64,000 nt of DNA from contig NZ_JPKG01000017.1 in the NCBI RefSeq assembly GCF_000735605.1, forward strand, positions 186,001 through 250,000. Direction: 5' to 3'. Position numbers and translations under genes: made by a program. This DNA comes from Allobosea sp. LC85. GTDB lineage: Bacteria > Pseudomonadota > Alphaproteobacteria > Rhizobiales > Beijerinckiaceae. The notes under the pieces were generated by a model. That model ran no database searches. It was not told the DNA's origin and saw nothing but the letters and a program-made list of their open reading frames with translations. Positions 44,538 to 52,704 of this stretch are shown piece by piece (within the stretch, counting starts at the first letter, position 1; each line of letters begins with the position of its first letter).

Positions 44538-44934
44538 AGCGTCCTCCTTCGGGTTGTGGCCGCGCACCGGCACCAGAGCTGACGCCCGGCGCAACGCGGC
44601 GAAGAGCCGACGAGAACGATGTCACAGCGCCCACGCCGGAAAGGCGGCGGTCGCTCAGGCCCGACAGGGTCGGGCGGCCGTCGAAGAGGGATGTCGAGGG
44701 GAAGGTTCGCGCCGTTGGCCGCGCGGCGCAAGCAGAATGTTCCGAGCCCCATGTCTCGGTTGGCTCGAGGCCGGCGCCAGCGCGAGAGCCTTGAACCTGC
44801 TTGCAAGCCGCTCGATATCCCCCGGCATGCTGGGAATGGCTCCCCCGGTCCCAGCGCAGGCGGTGCAGGATCGGAATGCCGCCAGTGATCATTACAAGCT
44901 GCGGCTGATCGGAGGAGGCATCAATGGAAGAGGT
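44538..44934. other. Intergenic region without a clear gene
   Basis: 397 bases between divergent EF-G-like and monooxygenase genes. Frames here are only extensions of neighbours and lack family sequence. The one notable feature is GGAGGAGG (44911-44918) five bases before ATG 44924, which opens an eight-codon frame (MEEVCSC, stop 44945-44947) across the start of the monooxygenase gene. Confidence 0.5.
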
Positions 44935-45231
44935 ATGTTCGTGCTGAAAGTGATTGCACAGGATTTCATCAAGGTCGAAGCGATCGGGCTCGTCAGACCC
45001 CTTTATGAAGAGCTCGTCGAAAAGACGCGGCTGGAAGAGAGTTGCATTTCCTATGATCTCTTCATCGACCAGAAGGACCCTGGGCACTTCATCTTCATCG
45101 AGGAATGGCCCGATCGCGCCGCCCTCGATGCGCATTGCCGCACCGAGCATTTCGTCCGGCTGGTCCCACTGATCGACAAGCATCAAAGGGCCGATGGCAC
45201 CTACATCCTGATGGAGCCGTTCGCCGCGTAA
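44935..45231 (+). CDS. Antibiotic biosynthesis monooxygenase (ABM) domain protein
   Basis: 98 residues from ATG 44935; GTG 44941 is an alternative with better spacing to GAAGAGG. The single ferredoxin-like domain has VIAQDFIKVEAIGLVRPLYE, SCISYDLFIDQKDPGHFIFI, EEWPDRAALDAHCRTEHF and the ILMEPF end, as in YgiN-type quinol monooxygenases that act as dimers without cofactor. The substrate is unknown. A short out-of-frame leader overlaps its start. Confidence 0.88.
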   Translation: MFVLKVIAQDFIKVEAIGLVRPLYEELVEKTRLEESCISYDLFIDQKDPGHFIFIEEWPDRAALDAHCRTEHFVRLVPLIDKHQRADGTYILMEPFAA

Positions 45232-45316
45232 GCCAGGCGTGGCGAAGCGCCCTCCCTGCTCGCCTGGTGTTCATGATTTCCGGCCGGCACGCCCGCAGCG
45301 TGCTCCGTCACGACAT

Positions 45317-45420
45317 TAGATCATCGGACCGGAAATCGTATCCGGTCCGATGATCCAACCTTCTGTGTGTGCATCGGCTTTCCCGAAAACCGCAATCCAC
45401 TTTTCGGGCCGATGCTTTAG
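45317..45420. repeat. Two-hairpin palindromic element, copy 2 (inverted)
   Basis: On the minus strand it reads CTAAAGCATCGGCCCGAAAA, then TTTTCGGG and CCGATGC (hairpin 1), then GATCATCGGACCGGA with TCCGGTCCGATGATC (hairpin 2, perfect 15-bp stem). Nearly identical to the copy at 56660-56765. The TAA of the SDR gene (45417-45419) lies in its first bases. The 85 bases between the monooxygenase stop and this element contain no gene. Confidence 0.88.
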
Positions 45421-46205
45421 CGATTGCGCCTTTCGCCACGCAAGGTCGTCAACCCGATCCCGACGGCGTCGAAGCCGCCATCGACCGCGAGCGTCTGGCC
45501 GGTAATGTAGCTGGCCTTCTCGCAGCAGAGGAAGAAGATCGCCTCGGCGAGCTCTTCTTCCCGCCCATAGCGGTTGAGCGGGATGACATCATGGTAGTCG
45601 GCCCGGATCTCCGGGCTGTGCACGGCCTTCGCCATCGCGGTGTCGACCGGGCCCGGCGCGACCGCGTTGACCCTGATTCCGAGGCTGGCGAGTTCGGCCG
45701 CCTGCTGCTTGGTAAGATGGGCAAGGGCCGCCTTGCTGGTGCCGTAGGCGACACGCAAGGTCGAGGCGCGCAGACCGGAGATCGAGGTGATGTTCACGAT
45801 CGCACCACCGCCCGAGTCCGCCATCAGCGGCGCCGCAGCCTGCGCGCAGAGGAACGGTCCGGTCAGGTTGACCGCGAGCACGCGCTGCCATTCCGTCAGT
45901 GTCGTCTCCAGAATCGGCTTGAACACGGCAGTGCCCGCATTATTCACCAGAGCATCGAGCCGGCCGAAGCGCTGCATCAGCGCCGTGAAGGCGGCTTCTA
46001 CCGCCGCGGCCTCGGCAACGTCGCAGGTCAGCGCCAGCGTCGTTTCCGGTGCATTGAGTTCCGCCATCGCCAGCGTCAGCGTCGCCGCGTCGATATCGAG
46101 CAGGGCGACCTGCCAACCCTCGGCCAGAAAGCGTTTCGTGGTCGCCAGGCCGATGCCGCGCGCGGCGCCGGTGACGAGAGCAACTTTGGCGATGTCCTGA
46201 GGCAT
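45417..46205 (-). CDS. SDR-family oxidoreductase
   Basis: 262 residues. Classical short-chain dehydrogenase: the NAD(P) motif TGAARGIGLAT near residue 14, ALLDIDAATL (Asp after strand 2 suggests NAD), NNAGTAV, catalytic Ser in VNITSISGLRAS, and YGTSKAAL with the Tyr/Lys pair. The PGPVDTAM region is conserved. Substrate unknown. Its stop codon lies in a palindromic repeat. Confidence 0.92.
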   Translation of the reverse strand: MPQDIAKVALVTGAARGIGLATTKRFLAEGWQVALLDIDAATLTLAMAELNAPETTLALTCDVAEAAAVEAAFTALMQRFGRLDALVNNAGTAVFKPILETTLTEWQRVLAVNLTGPFLCAQAAAPLMADSGGGAIVNITSISGLRASTLRVAYGTSKAALAHLTKQQAAELASLGIRVNAVAPGPVDTAMAKAVHSPEIRADYHDVIPLNRYGREEELAEAIFFLCCEKASYITGQTLAVDGGFDAVGIGLTTLRGERRNR

Positions 46206-46658
46206 TGAAGCGATCCGAAGCAGAGACGAACACGGGTCCGTCCACGCTATGCGCCCTGGCGCAGCTCAAGCAAAGCTCCCGCATGCGGGCTCGGTATTCC
46301 CAATGTGGCTGGAGACCGCGAAACGGAGCTGGCGATCAGGCACCGCGCTGAACAGCGCCCGGTGCGACCATAGATCCATGCGCGCCCTCACGAACGCCAC
46401 ATTGACTGCAGCTCCCCGAGATCGGCCGCGATAGCACGCCAGGATTGGTCCGCCGTCACCGCACGGAATAAGAAGATCTTGTATTATTACCGCGATCAGG
46501 ACATCTTTGTTCTGGGCTAATCTCAATTTCCTTGAACATGTAATGAACTGATTCGATCCGCACGACTCTTTCTGTTTTGACCAACAAAATACATTCAAAT
46601 CGATGAACTAAAGTCAACATGGCCGCACCATCCCAACTCATATCCAAGGGATCACGTC
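46206..46658. other. Intergenic region with an AT-richer segment
   Basis: About 450 bases without a supported gene. From roughly 46440 to 46620 the base composition is visibly AT-richer than the rest of the window (for example TTGTATTATTACC and TTTTGACCAACAAAAT). TTTTG-N5-CAAAA (46575-46589) is a perfect inverted repeat that might be an operator for the downstream gene. It could be a regulatory region or a foreign insertion; the sequence alone does not decide. Confidence 0.5.
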
Positions 46659-47045
46659 TTGAAAGCATCGACTGTAAGTTTCCACACCGCCGTTATCATA
46701 GCTTTTGCTGGCATGACTTGGGGCATTGTCATGGCAATCTCGCGAGATCATTCGACGCTGCCGGCGCACGCCCATCTCAATCTCTTGGGATGGGTCTCCC
46801 TGTTTCTATTCGGCATCTTCTACCGGCTGCATCCATCCCTGGATCTCGCCAGAAGCGCGTTGATCCAGGTCTGGATCTGGATCGTCGGAACTCTCGTTCT
46901 GACCGTTGGCGTGGCGCTGGTTCATTCCGGAAACGCGATCGGCGACCCGATTGCCGGCGTGGGCGCCTTGACGGTGCTGGCGGATATGGCTCTGTTCGGC
47001 TGGCTGGTCTTCAGGCACGAGCAGGCGGGCATGGCAGCGAAATAG
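46659..47045 (+). CDS. Four-helix membrane protein resembling a haem-copper oxidase subunit I fragment
   Basis: 128 residues from TTG 46659. Four membrane helices: HTAVIIAFAGMTWGIVMAIS, AHLNLLGWVSLFLFGIFYRL, LIQVWIWIVGTLVLTVGVAL and PIAGVGALTVLADMALFGWL. The THxH-like segment STLPAHAHLNLLGW matches the start of subunit-I-type families, where histidines bind haem, so a haem or quinol role is possible. No oxidase genes are near. The AT-rich upstream region may control it. Confidence 0.65.
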   Translation: MKASTVSFHTAVIIAFAGMTWGIVMAISRDHSTLPAHAHLNLLGWVSLFLFGIFYRLHPSLDLARSALIQVWIWIVGTLVLTVGVALVHSGNAIGDPIAGVGALTVLADMALFGWLVFRHEQAGMAAK

Positions 47046-47172
47046 CGCGCGGCACCGGCGCCTCAATCCCCTCGACAAACACCCACCTCTCCTGTATGGC
47101 CAGCCCCTCAACTGAAAACAGCGAGCCGTAACGCCCGCGTGAACACACGCGACAACGGCCATGGAGAGACCC

Positions 47173-47568
47173 ATGAATATCATCGAGCAGATCGACCAGG
47201 AACAGATCGCCAAGCTGAGCGCAGGCAAGGAAATCCCGCATTTCCAGCCCGGCGACACCGTGCAGGTCAACGTCAAGGTCAAGGAAGGCGAGCGCAGCCG
47301 CGTTCAGGCCTATGAAGGCGTCGTGATCGCCCGCAACGGCGGCGGCCTGAATGAGGCCTTCACCGTCCGCAAGATTTCCTATGGCGAAGGTGTCGAGCGC
47401 GTTTTCCCGCTCTATTCGCCGAACATCGATTCCATCAAGGTCGTGCGCAAGGGCAAGGTCCGTCGCGCCAAGCTGTATTACCTGCGCGATCGCCGCGGCA
47501 AGTCGGCCCGTATCGCCGAGCGCGTCGAAGCCCGTCCTGCCAAGGGCGACAAGTCGGCCGCCAAGTAA
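47173..47568 (+). CDS. rplS: 50S ribosomal protein L19
   Basis: 131 residues from ATG 47173 (GGAGAG upstream); an in-frame ATG at 47161 would remove the ribosome-binding site. Conserved blocks: [59 protein letters not shown] and [21 protein letters not shown]19 lies at the 30S-50S interface. In many bacteria it follows trmD; here it stands alone on the opposite strand about 19 kb away and precedes leuC, as in other rhizobia. Confidence 0.97.
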   Translation: MNIIEQIDQEQIAKLSAGKEIPHFQPGDTVQVNVKVKEGERSRVQAYEGVVIARNGGGLNEAFTVRKISYGEGVERVFPLYSPNIDSIKVVRKGKVRRAKLYYLRDRRGKSARIAERVEARPAKGDKSAAK

Positions 47569-47611
47569 GCGCGACCCAAGTAAGCGCCCCGGCAGTGTTG
47601 TGAATACCGGA

Positions 47612-47636
47612 ACGCGGTCCCTCGGGGCCGCGTTTT
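47612..47636 (+). terminator. Rho-independent terminator after rplS
   Basis: ACGCGGTCC and GGGCCGCGT form a 9-bp stem with one G-T pair and a CTCG loop, running into TTTT. It lies 43 bases after the rplS stop. Confidence 0.8.
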
Positions 47637-47698
47637 GCGTTGGGCGGCCCGGCGTCGGCCTCGTTGCCGGCACAGTTTGGAACTGCTAGAACATCGCC

Positions 47699-47875
47699 AT
47701 GAACACTGTCCTGCCCAGTGAGGATGACTGCTGCCGCATCGTGCGCCGCGAGGCGAACCTGCGCCGCATCCCGACGACGCAGGATTTTGCGGCGCTGCAT
47801 GACCATGCGCGCCTGCCCTGGCGCTTCTTCGGTCGTTTCACGACCTCGGCGGCAGCGGGCCTTAGGCGCGCCTGA
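47699..47875 (+). CDS. Possible 58-residue protein
   Basis: An ATG at 47699 opens 58 codons beginning MNTVLPSEDDCCRIVRREAN and ending GLRRA. It includes RIPTTQDFAALHDHARLPWR, which looks like a real short helical protein, and it fits the space between the rplS terminator and leuC. No family is recognised and no strong ribosome-binding site is seen. Confidence 0.35.
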   Translation: MNTVLPSEDDCCRIVRREANLRRIPTTQDFAALHDHARLPWRFFGRFTTSAAAGLRRA

Positions 47876-47968
47876 GACCGGCCAGTTGGCCGGCGACAGG
47901 CTGTTTGCGTTGCGCCAGCCGGCCGAGAGCGCCGGCATCACAGATTTCCACGACCGAGGCTTATCGAC

Positions 47969-49387
47969 ATGACGTCGTCCACCGCCCCCCGCACGCTTTA
48001 CGACAAGATTTTCGACGACCACATCGTTGACCGCCAGGAAGACGGCACCTGCCTGCTCTATATCGACCGGCATCTCGTGCATGAGGTCACGAGCCCGCAG
48101 GCTTTTGAAGGCCTGCGCATGACGGGCCGCAAGGTGCGCGCGCCGGAGAAGACCCTCGCCGTCGTCGACCACAATATCCCGACGACCGACCGCAAGGCCG
48201 GCATCGCCGAGGAGGAGAGCCGCATTCAGGTCGAGGCTCTGGCCAAGAACGCCAAGGACTTTGGCGTCGAATATTTCAACGAGCTCGATATCCGCCAGGG
48301 CATCGTCCATATCGTCGGCCCCGAACAGGGCTTCACCCTGCCCGGCACCACGATCGTCTGCGGCGACAGCCACACCTCGACCCATGGCGCCTTCGGCGCG
48401 CTGGCGCACGGCATCGGCACCTCGGAGGTCGAGCATGTGCTCGCTACCCAGACGCTGATCCAGAAGAAGGCCAAGAACATGCTCGTCCAGGTGGACGGCG
48501 CCCTCGCCAAGGGCGTCACCGCCAAGGATGTCACCCTCGCCATCATCGGCGAGATCGGCACGGCGGGCGGCACCGGCTCGGTCATCGAATATGCCGGCGA
48601 GGCTATTCGCGCGCTGTCGATGGAAGGCCGCATGACAGTCTGCAACATGTCGATCGAAGGCGGCGCGCGTGCCGGCATGATCGCGCCGGACGAGAAGGCC
48701 TTTACCTATCTCAACGGCCGGCCGAAGGCCCCTAAGGGCGCGGCCTGGGACGAGGCGATGCGCTACTGGGAAACGCTGCGCACCGACGAGGGCGCGCATT
48801 TCGACCGCATCGTGAAGCTCGATGCCGCCAACCTGCCGCCGATCGTCTCCTGGGGCACCAGCCCCGAGGACGTGATCTCGGTCGCAGGAAGCGTGCCGAA
48901 CCCCGATGACATCGCCGAAGAGACGAAGCGTTCGTCGAAATGGCGCGCGCTCGACTATATGGGCCTGAAGCCCGGTACCAGGATGACCGAGATCCCGCTG
49001 GACGTGATCTGGATCGGCTCCTGCACCAATGGCCGCATCGAGGATCTGCGCGCCGTCGCCAAGATCGTCGAAGGCAAGAAGATCGCCGGCTCGCTCGACT
49101 ACGCCATGATCGTCCCCGGCTCCGGCCTGGTTAAGCAGCAGGCCGAGGAAGAAGGTCTCGACAAGATCTTCCTCGCCGCCGGATTCGAATGGCGCGAGCC
49201 CGGCTGCTCGATGTGCCTCGGCATGAACCCCGACCAGCTCAAGCCCGGCCAGCGCGCCGCTTCGACCTCGAACCGCAATTTCGAGGGCCGTCAGGGCTTC
49301 AAGGGCCGCACGCATCTGGTCTCGCCGCAAATGGCCGCAGCCGCTGCGCTCGCCGGTCATTTCGTCGATGTGAGGCAAATGGGCTGA
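47969..49387 (+). CDS. leuC: 3-Isopropylmalate dehydratase large subunit LeuC
   Basis: 472 residues. With LeuD it isomerises 2-isopropylmalate to 3-isopropylmalate in leucine synthesis. The [4Fe-4S] ligands are in [15 protein letters not shown] near residue 350 and [20 protein letters not shown] near residue 410; [20 protein letters not shown] and the start [14 protein letters not shown] are typical. leuD follows after three intervening genes. Confidence 0.97.
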   Translation: MTSSTAPRTLYDKIFDDHIVDRQEDGTCLLYIDRHLVHEVTSPQAFEGLRMTGRKVRAPEKTLAVVDHNIPTTDRKAGIAEEESRIQVEALAKNAKDFGVEYFNELDIRQGIVHIVGPEQGFTLPGTTIVCGDSHTSTHGAFGALAHGIGTSEVEHVLATQTLIQKKAKNMLVQVDGALAKGVTAKDVTLAIIGEIGTAGGTGSVIEYAGEAIRALSMEGRMTVCNMSIEGGARAGMIAPDEKAFTYLNGRPKAPKGAAWDEAMRYWETLRTDEGAHFDRIVKLDAANLPPIVSWGTSPEDVISVAGSVPNPDDIAEETKRSSKWRALDYMGLKPGTRMTEIPLDVIWIGSCTNGRIEDLRAVAKIVEGKKIAGSLDYAMIVPGSGLVKQQAEEEGLDKIFLAAGFEWREPGCSMCLGMNPDQLKPGQRAASTSNRNFEGRQGFKGRTHLVSPQMAAAAALAGHFVDVRQMG

Positions 49388-49409
49388 TGCGCGAGCGGGG
49401 ATACAGGTC

Positions 49410-49655
49410 ATGACCGACGATCCCCGCGAAGCCGCCCGGGCCGCCGAAGCCAAGGCGGTGCTCGAGCGCGTCAAGCGCGACGAGGAGGGGCTGCTCAGCT
49501 CCTCCATGGGCCGCGCCGCCGATCACTTCTCCGGCCGGGACGCACCTGAGGGCGACAATGTCGAACTCTGGGGCAGACGCATCGGTCGTGCGCTGTCGCT
49601 CGTCGGTGTCATCCTGCTCGCCTGGTGGCTGGGACATCAGCTCAAGATCTGGTGA
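49410..49655 (+). CDS. Small membrane protein between leuC and leuD
   Basis: 81 residues. A charged helical N-terminal half (EAARAAEAKAVLERVKRDEE) is followed by one C-terminal membrane helix (ALSLVGVILLAWWLGHQLKI). It starts 22 bases after leuC; its TGA overlaps the start of the metallopeptidase gene. Conserved position next to a peptidase suggests a partner or anchor, but no function is known. Confidence 0.8.
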   Translation: MTDDPREAARAAEAKAVLERVKRDEEGLLSSSMGRAADHFSGRDAPEGDNVELWGRRIGRALSLVGVILLAWWLGHQLKIW

Positions 49656-50128
49656 TGGGAACCGTGCCTTCGATCTCCGCATCTGCCAGCGCCTCGGCAT
49701 CCGCCGAGGTGTCGTCCACTGTTGCCTGGGACGAGGTCAAGGCGCCCAGCGCCGCTGACTTCGAAAGCCTCGCACAGACTGCCTATGATCGCCTGCCGGA
49801 CGAGTTCCGTGCGCTCTGCGCGGACTTGATCATCAACGTCACCGAATTCCCCGAGGACGATGTGCTGAAGGAACTCGATATCGAGAGCCCCTTCGACATC
49901 CTCGGCCTCTTCACCGGTGTTGGCCTGCCACAGCAGGGCTCGGGCCCGCAAACGGGCCAGATGCCCAACATGATCCATCTCTATCGCCGTCCGATCCTCG
50001 ACTACTGGTCCGAACATGACGAGAGCCTGGGCGCCATCGTCACCCATGTCCTGGTCCATGAGATCGGCCATCATTTCGGTTTTTCAGACGAAGACATGGA
50101 AGCGATCGAAGCCGGGGCGGAGCGATAG
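49655..50128 (+). CDS. Metallopeptidase family protein (zincin)
   Basis: 157 residues from ATG 49655 (TGATG overlap). The zinc site HVLVHEIGHHFGFSDEDMEAIE (HExxH) is near the C-terminus, and the fold matches the small 'metallopeptidase family' proteins of about 130-150 residues. The first 25 residues are a Ser/Ala-rich extension (SASASASASAEVSS) with no helix pattern. Substrate unknown. Confidence 0.9.
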   Translation: MGTVPSISASASASASAEVSSTVAWDEVKAPSAADFESLAQTAYDRLPDEFRALCADLIINVTEFPEDDVLKELDIESPFDILGLFTGVGLPQQGSGPQTGQMPNMIHLYRRPILDYWSEHDESLGAIVTHVLVHEIGHHFGFSDEDMEAIEAGAER

Positions 50129-50131
50129 AGG

Positions 50132-50764
50132 ATGATGGACGATCTGATCCGGCATCTGCCGAGTTTGGCCCTGGTCTACTCCGCGTTTGTTCTCGCGGTT
50201 GCCAGCCCGGGCCCGAGCAACCTTGCCGTCATGGCGACGTCCATGGAGCGCGGCCGGCGCGCCGGCATGACGCTCGCACTCGGTGTCACGACCGGCTCCT
50301 TGACCTGGGGCATCCTGGCCGCCATCGGCGTCTCGGCCGTGATCGTAGCGCATCCCGGCGCGCTCTACGCCATCAAGGTCGTTGGCGGTGTCTATCTGCT
50401 GTATCTGGCCTGGCGCTCGGCGCGTTCAGCGATGCAAGTGGACATGCCGCCGCCGAAAGCCACGGTTTCGGGGCATCGCATCTATTTGCGCGGCTATCTC
50501 ATGCACCTGACCAACCCCAAGGCGATCTTGAGCTGGACTGCGATCATCGCGCTCGGCCTGCGCCCGGAGACGCCCGTGGTTGTCGTGTATGCCATCATCA
50601 TCGGCTGCCTGCTGATCTCGCTTCTGATCAATCAGGGTTATGCCCTGCTGTTTTCGACCGCCTCCATGATCGCCGGCTATCGCAGGATCCGCCGTCGCGC
50701 AGAGGCTTGCCTTGCCGCCTTCTTCACCTTCGCCAGCTTCAAGCTCCTGACGACGCAACTGTGA
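50132..50764 (+). CDS. LysE/RhtB family exporter
   Basis: 210 residues, starting four bases after the peptidase gene. Signature helix LAVASPGPSNLAVMATSMER near residue 25, then GRRAGMTLALGVTTGSLTWG and LRGYLMHLTNPKAILSWTAI near residue 125. Six helices can be drawn. It is likely an amino-acid or metabolite exporter; being placed between leuC and leuD hints at branched-chain amino acids, but this is inference. Confidence 0.92.
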   Translation: MMDDLIRHLPSLALVYSAFVLAVASPGPSNLAVMATSMERGRRAGMTLALGVTTGSLTWGILAAIGVSAVIVAHPGALYAIKVVGGVYLLYLAWRSARSAMQVDMPPPKATVSGHRIYLRGYLMHLTNPKAILSWTAIIALGLRPETPVVVVYAIIIGCLLISLLINQGYALLFSTASMIAGYRRIRRRAEACLAAFFTFASFKLLTTQL

Positions 50765-50823
50765 AGCGCGTTGTCGGCCACGCCACGATATCCTAGCCAG
50801 AAAGACCTGTTGGAGCCCTCGCC

Positions 50824-51426
50824 ATGCAGCCCTTCACCACCCTGACCTCCACCCCGGCACCGCTGAAGGTGATCAATGTCGACACCGACATGATCATTCC
50901 CAAGCAGTACCTGAAGACGATCAAGCGCACCGGGCTGGGCACCGCGCTGTTCGCCGAGATGCGCTACAACGAGGACGGCGCGGAGAACCCCGATTTCGTG
51001 CTGAACCAGCCAGCCTACCGCAAGTCGGAGATCCTCGTCGCCGGCGACAATTTCGGCTGCGGCTCCTCGCGCGAGCATGCTCCCTGGGCTTTGCTCGATT
51101 TCGGCATCCGCTGCGTGATCTCGACCTCGTTTGCCGACATTTTCTACAATAACTGCTTCAAGAACGGCATCCTGCCGATCGTGGTCTCGCCCGAGGATCT
51201 CGAGAAGCTCTTCGACGACGCCGATCGCGGCTCGAACGCGACGCTGACGGTCGATCTCGCCAAGCAGGAGATCAAGGGCCCCGATGGCGGCACGGTGACC
51301 TTCGACATCGACCCCTTCCGCAAGCACTGCCTGCTGAACGGACTCGACGATATCGGCCTGACCATGGAGAAAGCGCCGAAGATCGACGCCTTCGAGGCTA
51401 AGCTCGCCAAGCGCGCCTGGGCCTGA
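50824..51426 (+). CDS. leuD: 3-Isopropylmalate dehydratase small subunit LeuD
   Basis: 200 residues, normal length. The swivel domain carries [20 protein letters not shown] near the start and [20 protein letters not shown] near residue 75, the substrate-recognition loop. [20 protein letters not shown] follows. It pairs with LeuC and converges with the DUF1501 gene, seven bases away. Confidence 0.97.
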   Translation: MQPFTTLTSTPAPLKVINVDTDMIIPKQYLKTIKRTGLGTALFAEMRYNEDGAENPDFVLNQPAYRKSEILVAGDNFGCGSSREHAPWALLDFGIRCVISTSFADIFYNNCFKNGILPIVVSPEDLEKLFDDADRGSNATLTVDLAKQEIKGPDGGTVTFDIDPFRKHCLLNGLDDIGLTMEKAPKIDAFEAKLAKRAWA

Positions 51427-51432
51427 TCGGGA

Positions 51433-52704
51433 TCAGACCACCAAGCCCGGCATCGGCGCAATATTGCCGGTGCCGGGAAACACCTTCTCGGCCAGCACGG
51501 GTCCCGACAGGCCGAACAGGTCGGTCACGACACCTTTCGCGACCGCCCGAATATCCGTGGTCGGCTTCAGGTCGCGCTGCTCCCAGAGTTGCTCCGGTTT
51601 CAGCCCGGGCCAGTCGGCGATCACACGGCCGCCCCTGACCGCGCCGCCGACCAGGAACGCAACAGTACCGGTACCGTGATCGGTTCCGACCGTGCCGTTG
51701 ACCCTGGCGGTTCGCCCGAACTCCGTGACGACCATCACGACCGTGTCCTTCCAGACCCGCTTCAGCCCGGCCTCGAACGCGTCGAGCGCACCGTCGAGCC
51801 CGCCGAGCAACCCGGCAAGCCGCCCCTTGGCACCTCCCTCATTGGCGTGGGTATCCCAGCCCTCGAAGGCGAGTGCCGCAATGCGAGGACCGTCGTCGGC
51901 ACCAACGAGCCGCGCCGCTCCCTCCGCTATCTGGATCATGCCCTGCGGGTTGCCCGGGCCGCCGCGCGATCGCATCCTGTCGCCGCCCATGCCCTGACCG
52001 AGCACGATCGTCTCGGTCTCGATCGCCCGTGCAAGCACATTTGCCAGCATGGGGTCACGCTGGCCGTAAAGGTCACCCAGCCGCTGGATCAGATCATCTC
52101 CGGCGCGCGGCATCATCGGCGGCGCCCAGCCCAGCACCGGGGCCTGGCCCCTGACGATCAATGGTGGCACCACACCGACCCCGAGCACGCCGTGACGCGC
52201 GATCGATTCACCGGTCGGCAGGGCCGCAATCATGCGGTTGAGCCAACCGCTGTCGACGCGCCCCGGCCCCTGCTGACCGCTCTCCAGCACATCCTGCCCG
52301 TCGAAATGCGAGCGCTCGCGATAGCCCGTCGCTGCCGCATGCACGATCGCGGCATGCCCCTGGTTATAGAGCCGGGCGAGGTTAGGCATGGCAGGATGGA
52401 GGTGGAAGAAGCCGTCGAGCGGCAAGGCGGCATCCGCTCCATCGCGCTGCAGCGCGATATCCTGACGCAGATCGGCATAGTTCGGGTCGCCGATCGGCGG
52501 AACGGCGGCGAGTCCGTCAAGCGCGCCACGGAGCACCACGGTGATGAAGCGCGCATCCCGGCTCCCGGCGGCCGCATGGGCGAATTTCGGCATGAACGAC
52601 CAGGCGAAGAGCGCGCTCGCCGCCCCCAGCACGGAGCGGCGCGATGGCGTCATCGCCTCGCAATCATCGTCATCGTCGCGGATCGCGTCTGACATCTGGC
52701 TCAT
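51433..52704 (-). CDS. DUF1501 domain protein, Tat-exported
   Basis: 423 residues from ATG 52704, whose ATGA overlaps the DUF1800 stop. The Tat signal is SRRSVLGAASALFAWSFMPK. DUF1501 belongs to the alkaline-phosphatase-like fold; blocks include FITVVLRGALDGLAAVPPIG, GWDTHANEGGAKGRLAGLLG, VMVVTEFGRTARVNGTVGTD and HGTGTVAFLVGGAV. The pair DUF1800-DUF1501 is widespread, but its role is unknown; sulfatase- or phosphatase-like chemistry in the periplasm is a guess from the fold. Confidence 0.9.
   Translation of the reverse strand: MSQMSDAIRDDDDDCEAMTPSRRSVLGAASALFAWSFMPKFAHAAAGSRDARFITVVLRGALDGLAAVPPIGDPNYADLRQDIALQRDGADAALPLDGFFHLHPAMPNLARLYNQGHAAIVHAAATGYRERSHFDGQDVLESGQQGPGRVDSGWLNRMIAALPTGESIARHGVLGVGVVPPLIVRGQAPVLGWAPPMMPRAGDDLIQRLGDLYGQRDPMLANVLARAIETETIVLGQGMGGDRMRSRGGPGNPQGMIQIAEGAARLVGADDGPRIAALAFEGWDTHANEGGAKGRLAGLLGGLDGALDAFEAGLKRVWKDTVVMVVTEFGRTARVNGTVGTDHGTGTVAFLVGGAVRGGRVIADWPGLKPEQLWEQRDLKPTTDIRAVAKGVVTDLFGLSGPVLAEKVFPGTGNIAPMPGLVV

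Noticed and set aside
47435..49507. 690-codon frame on the minus strand
   Set aside because: It runs antisense to rplS and leuC, two certain genes; the composition is that of a codon-bias shadow.
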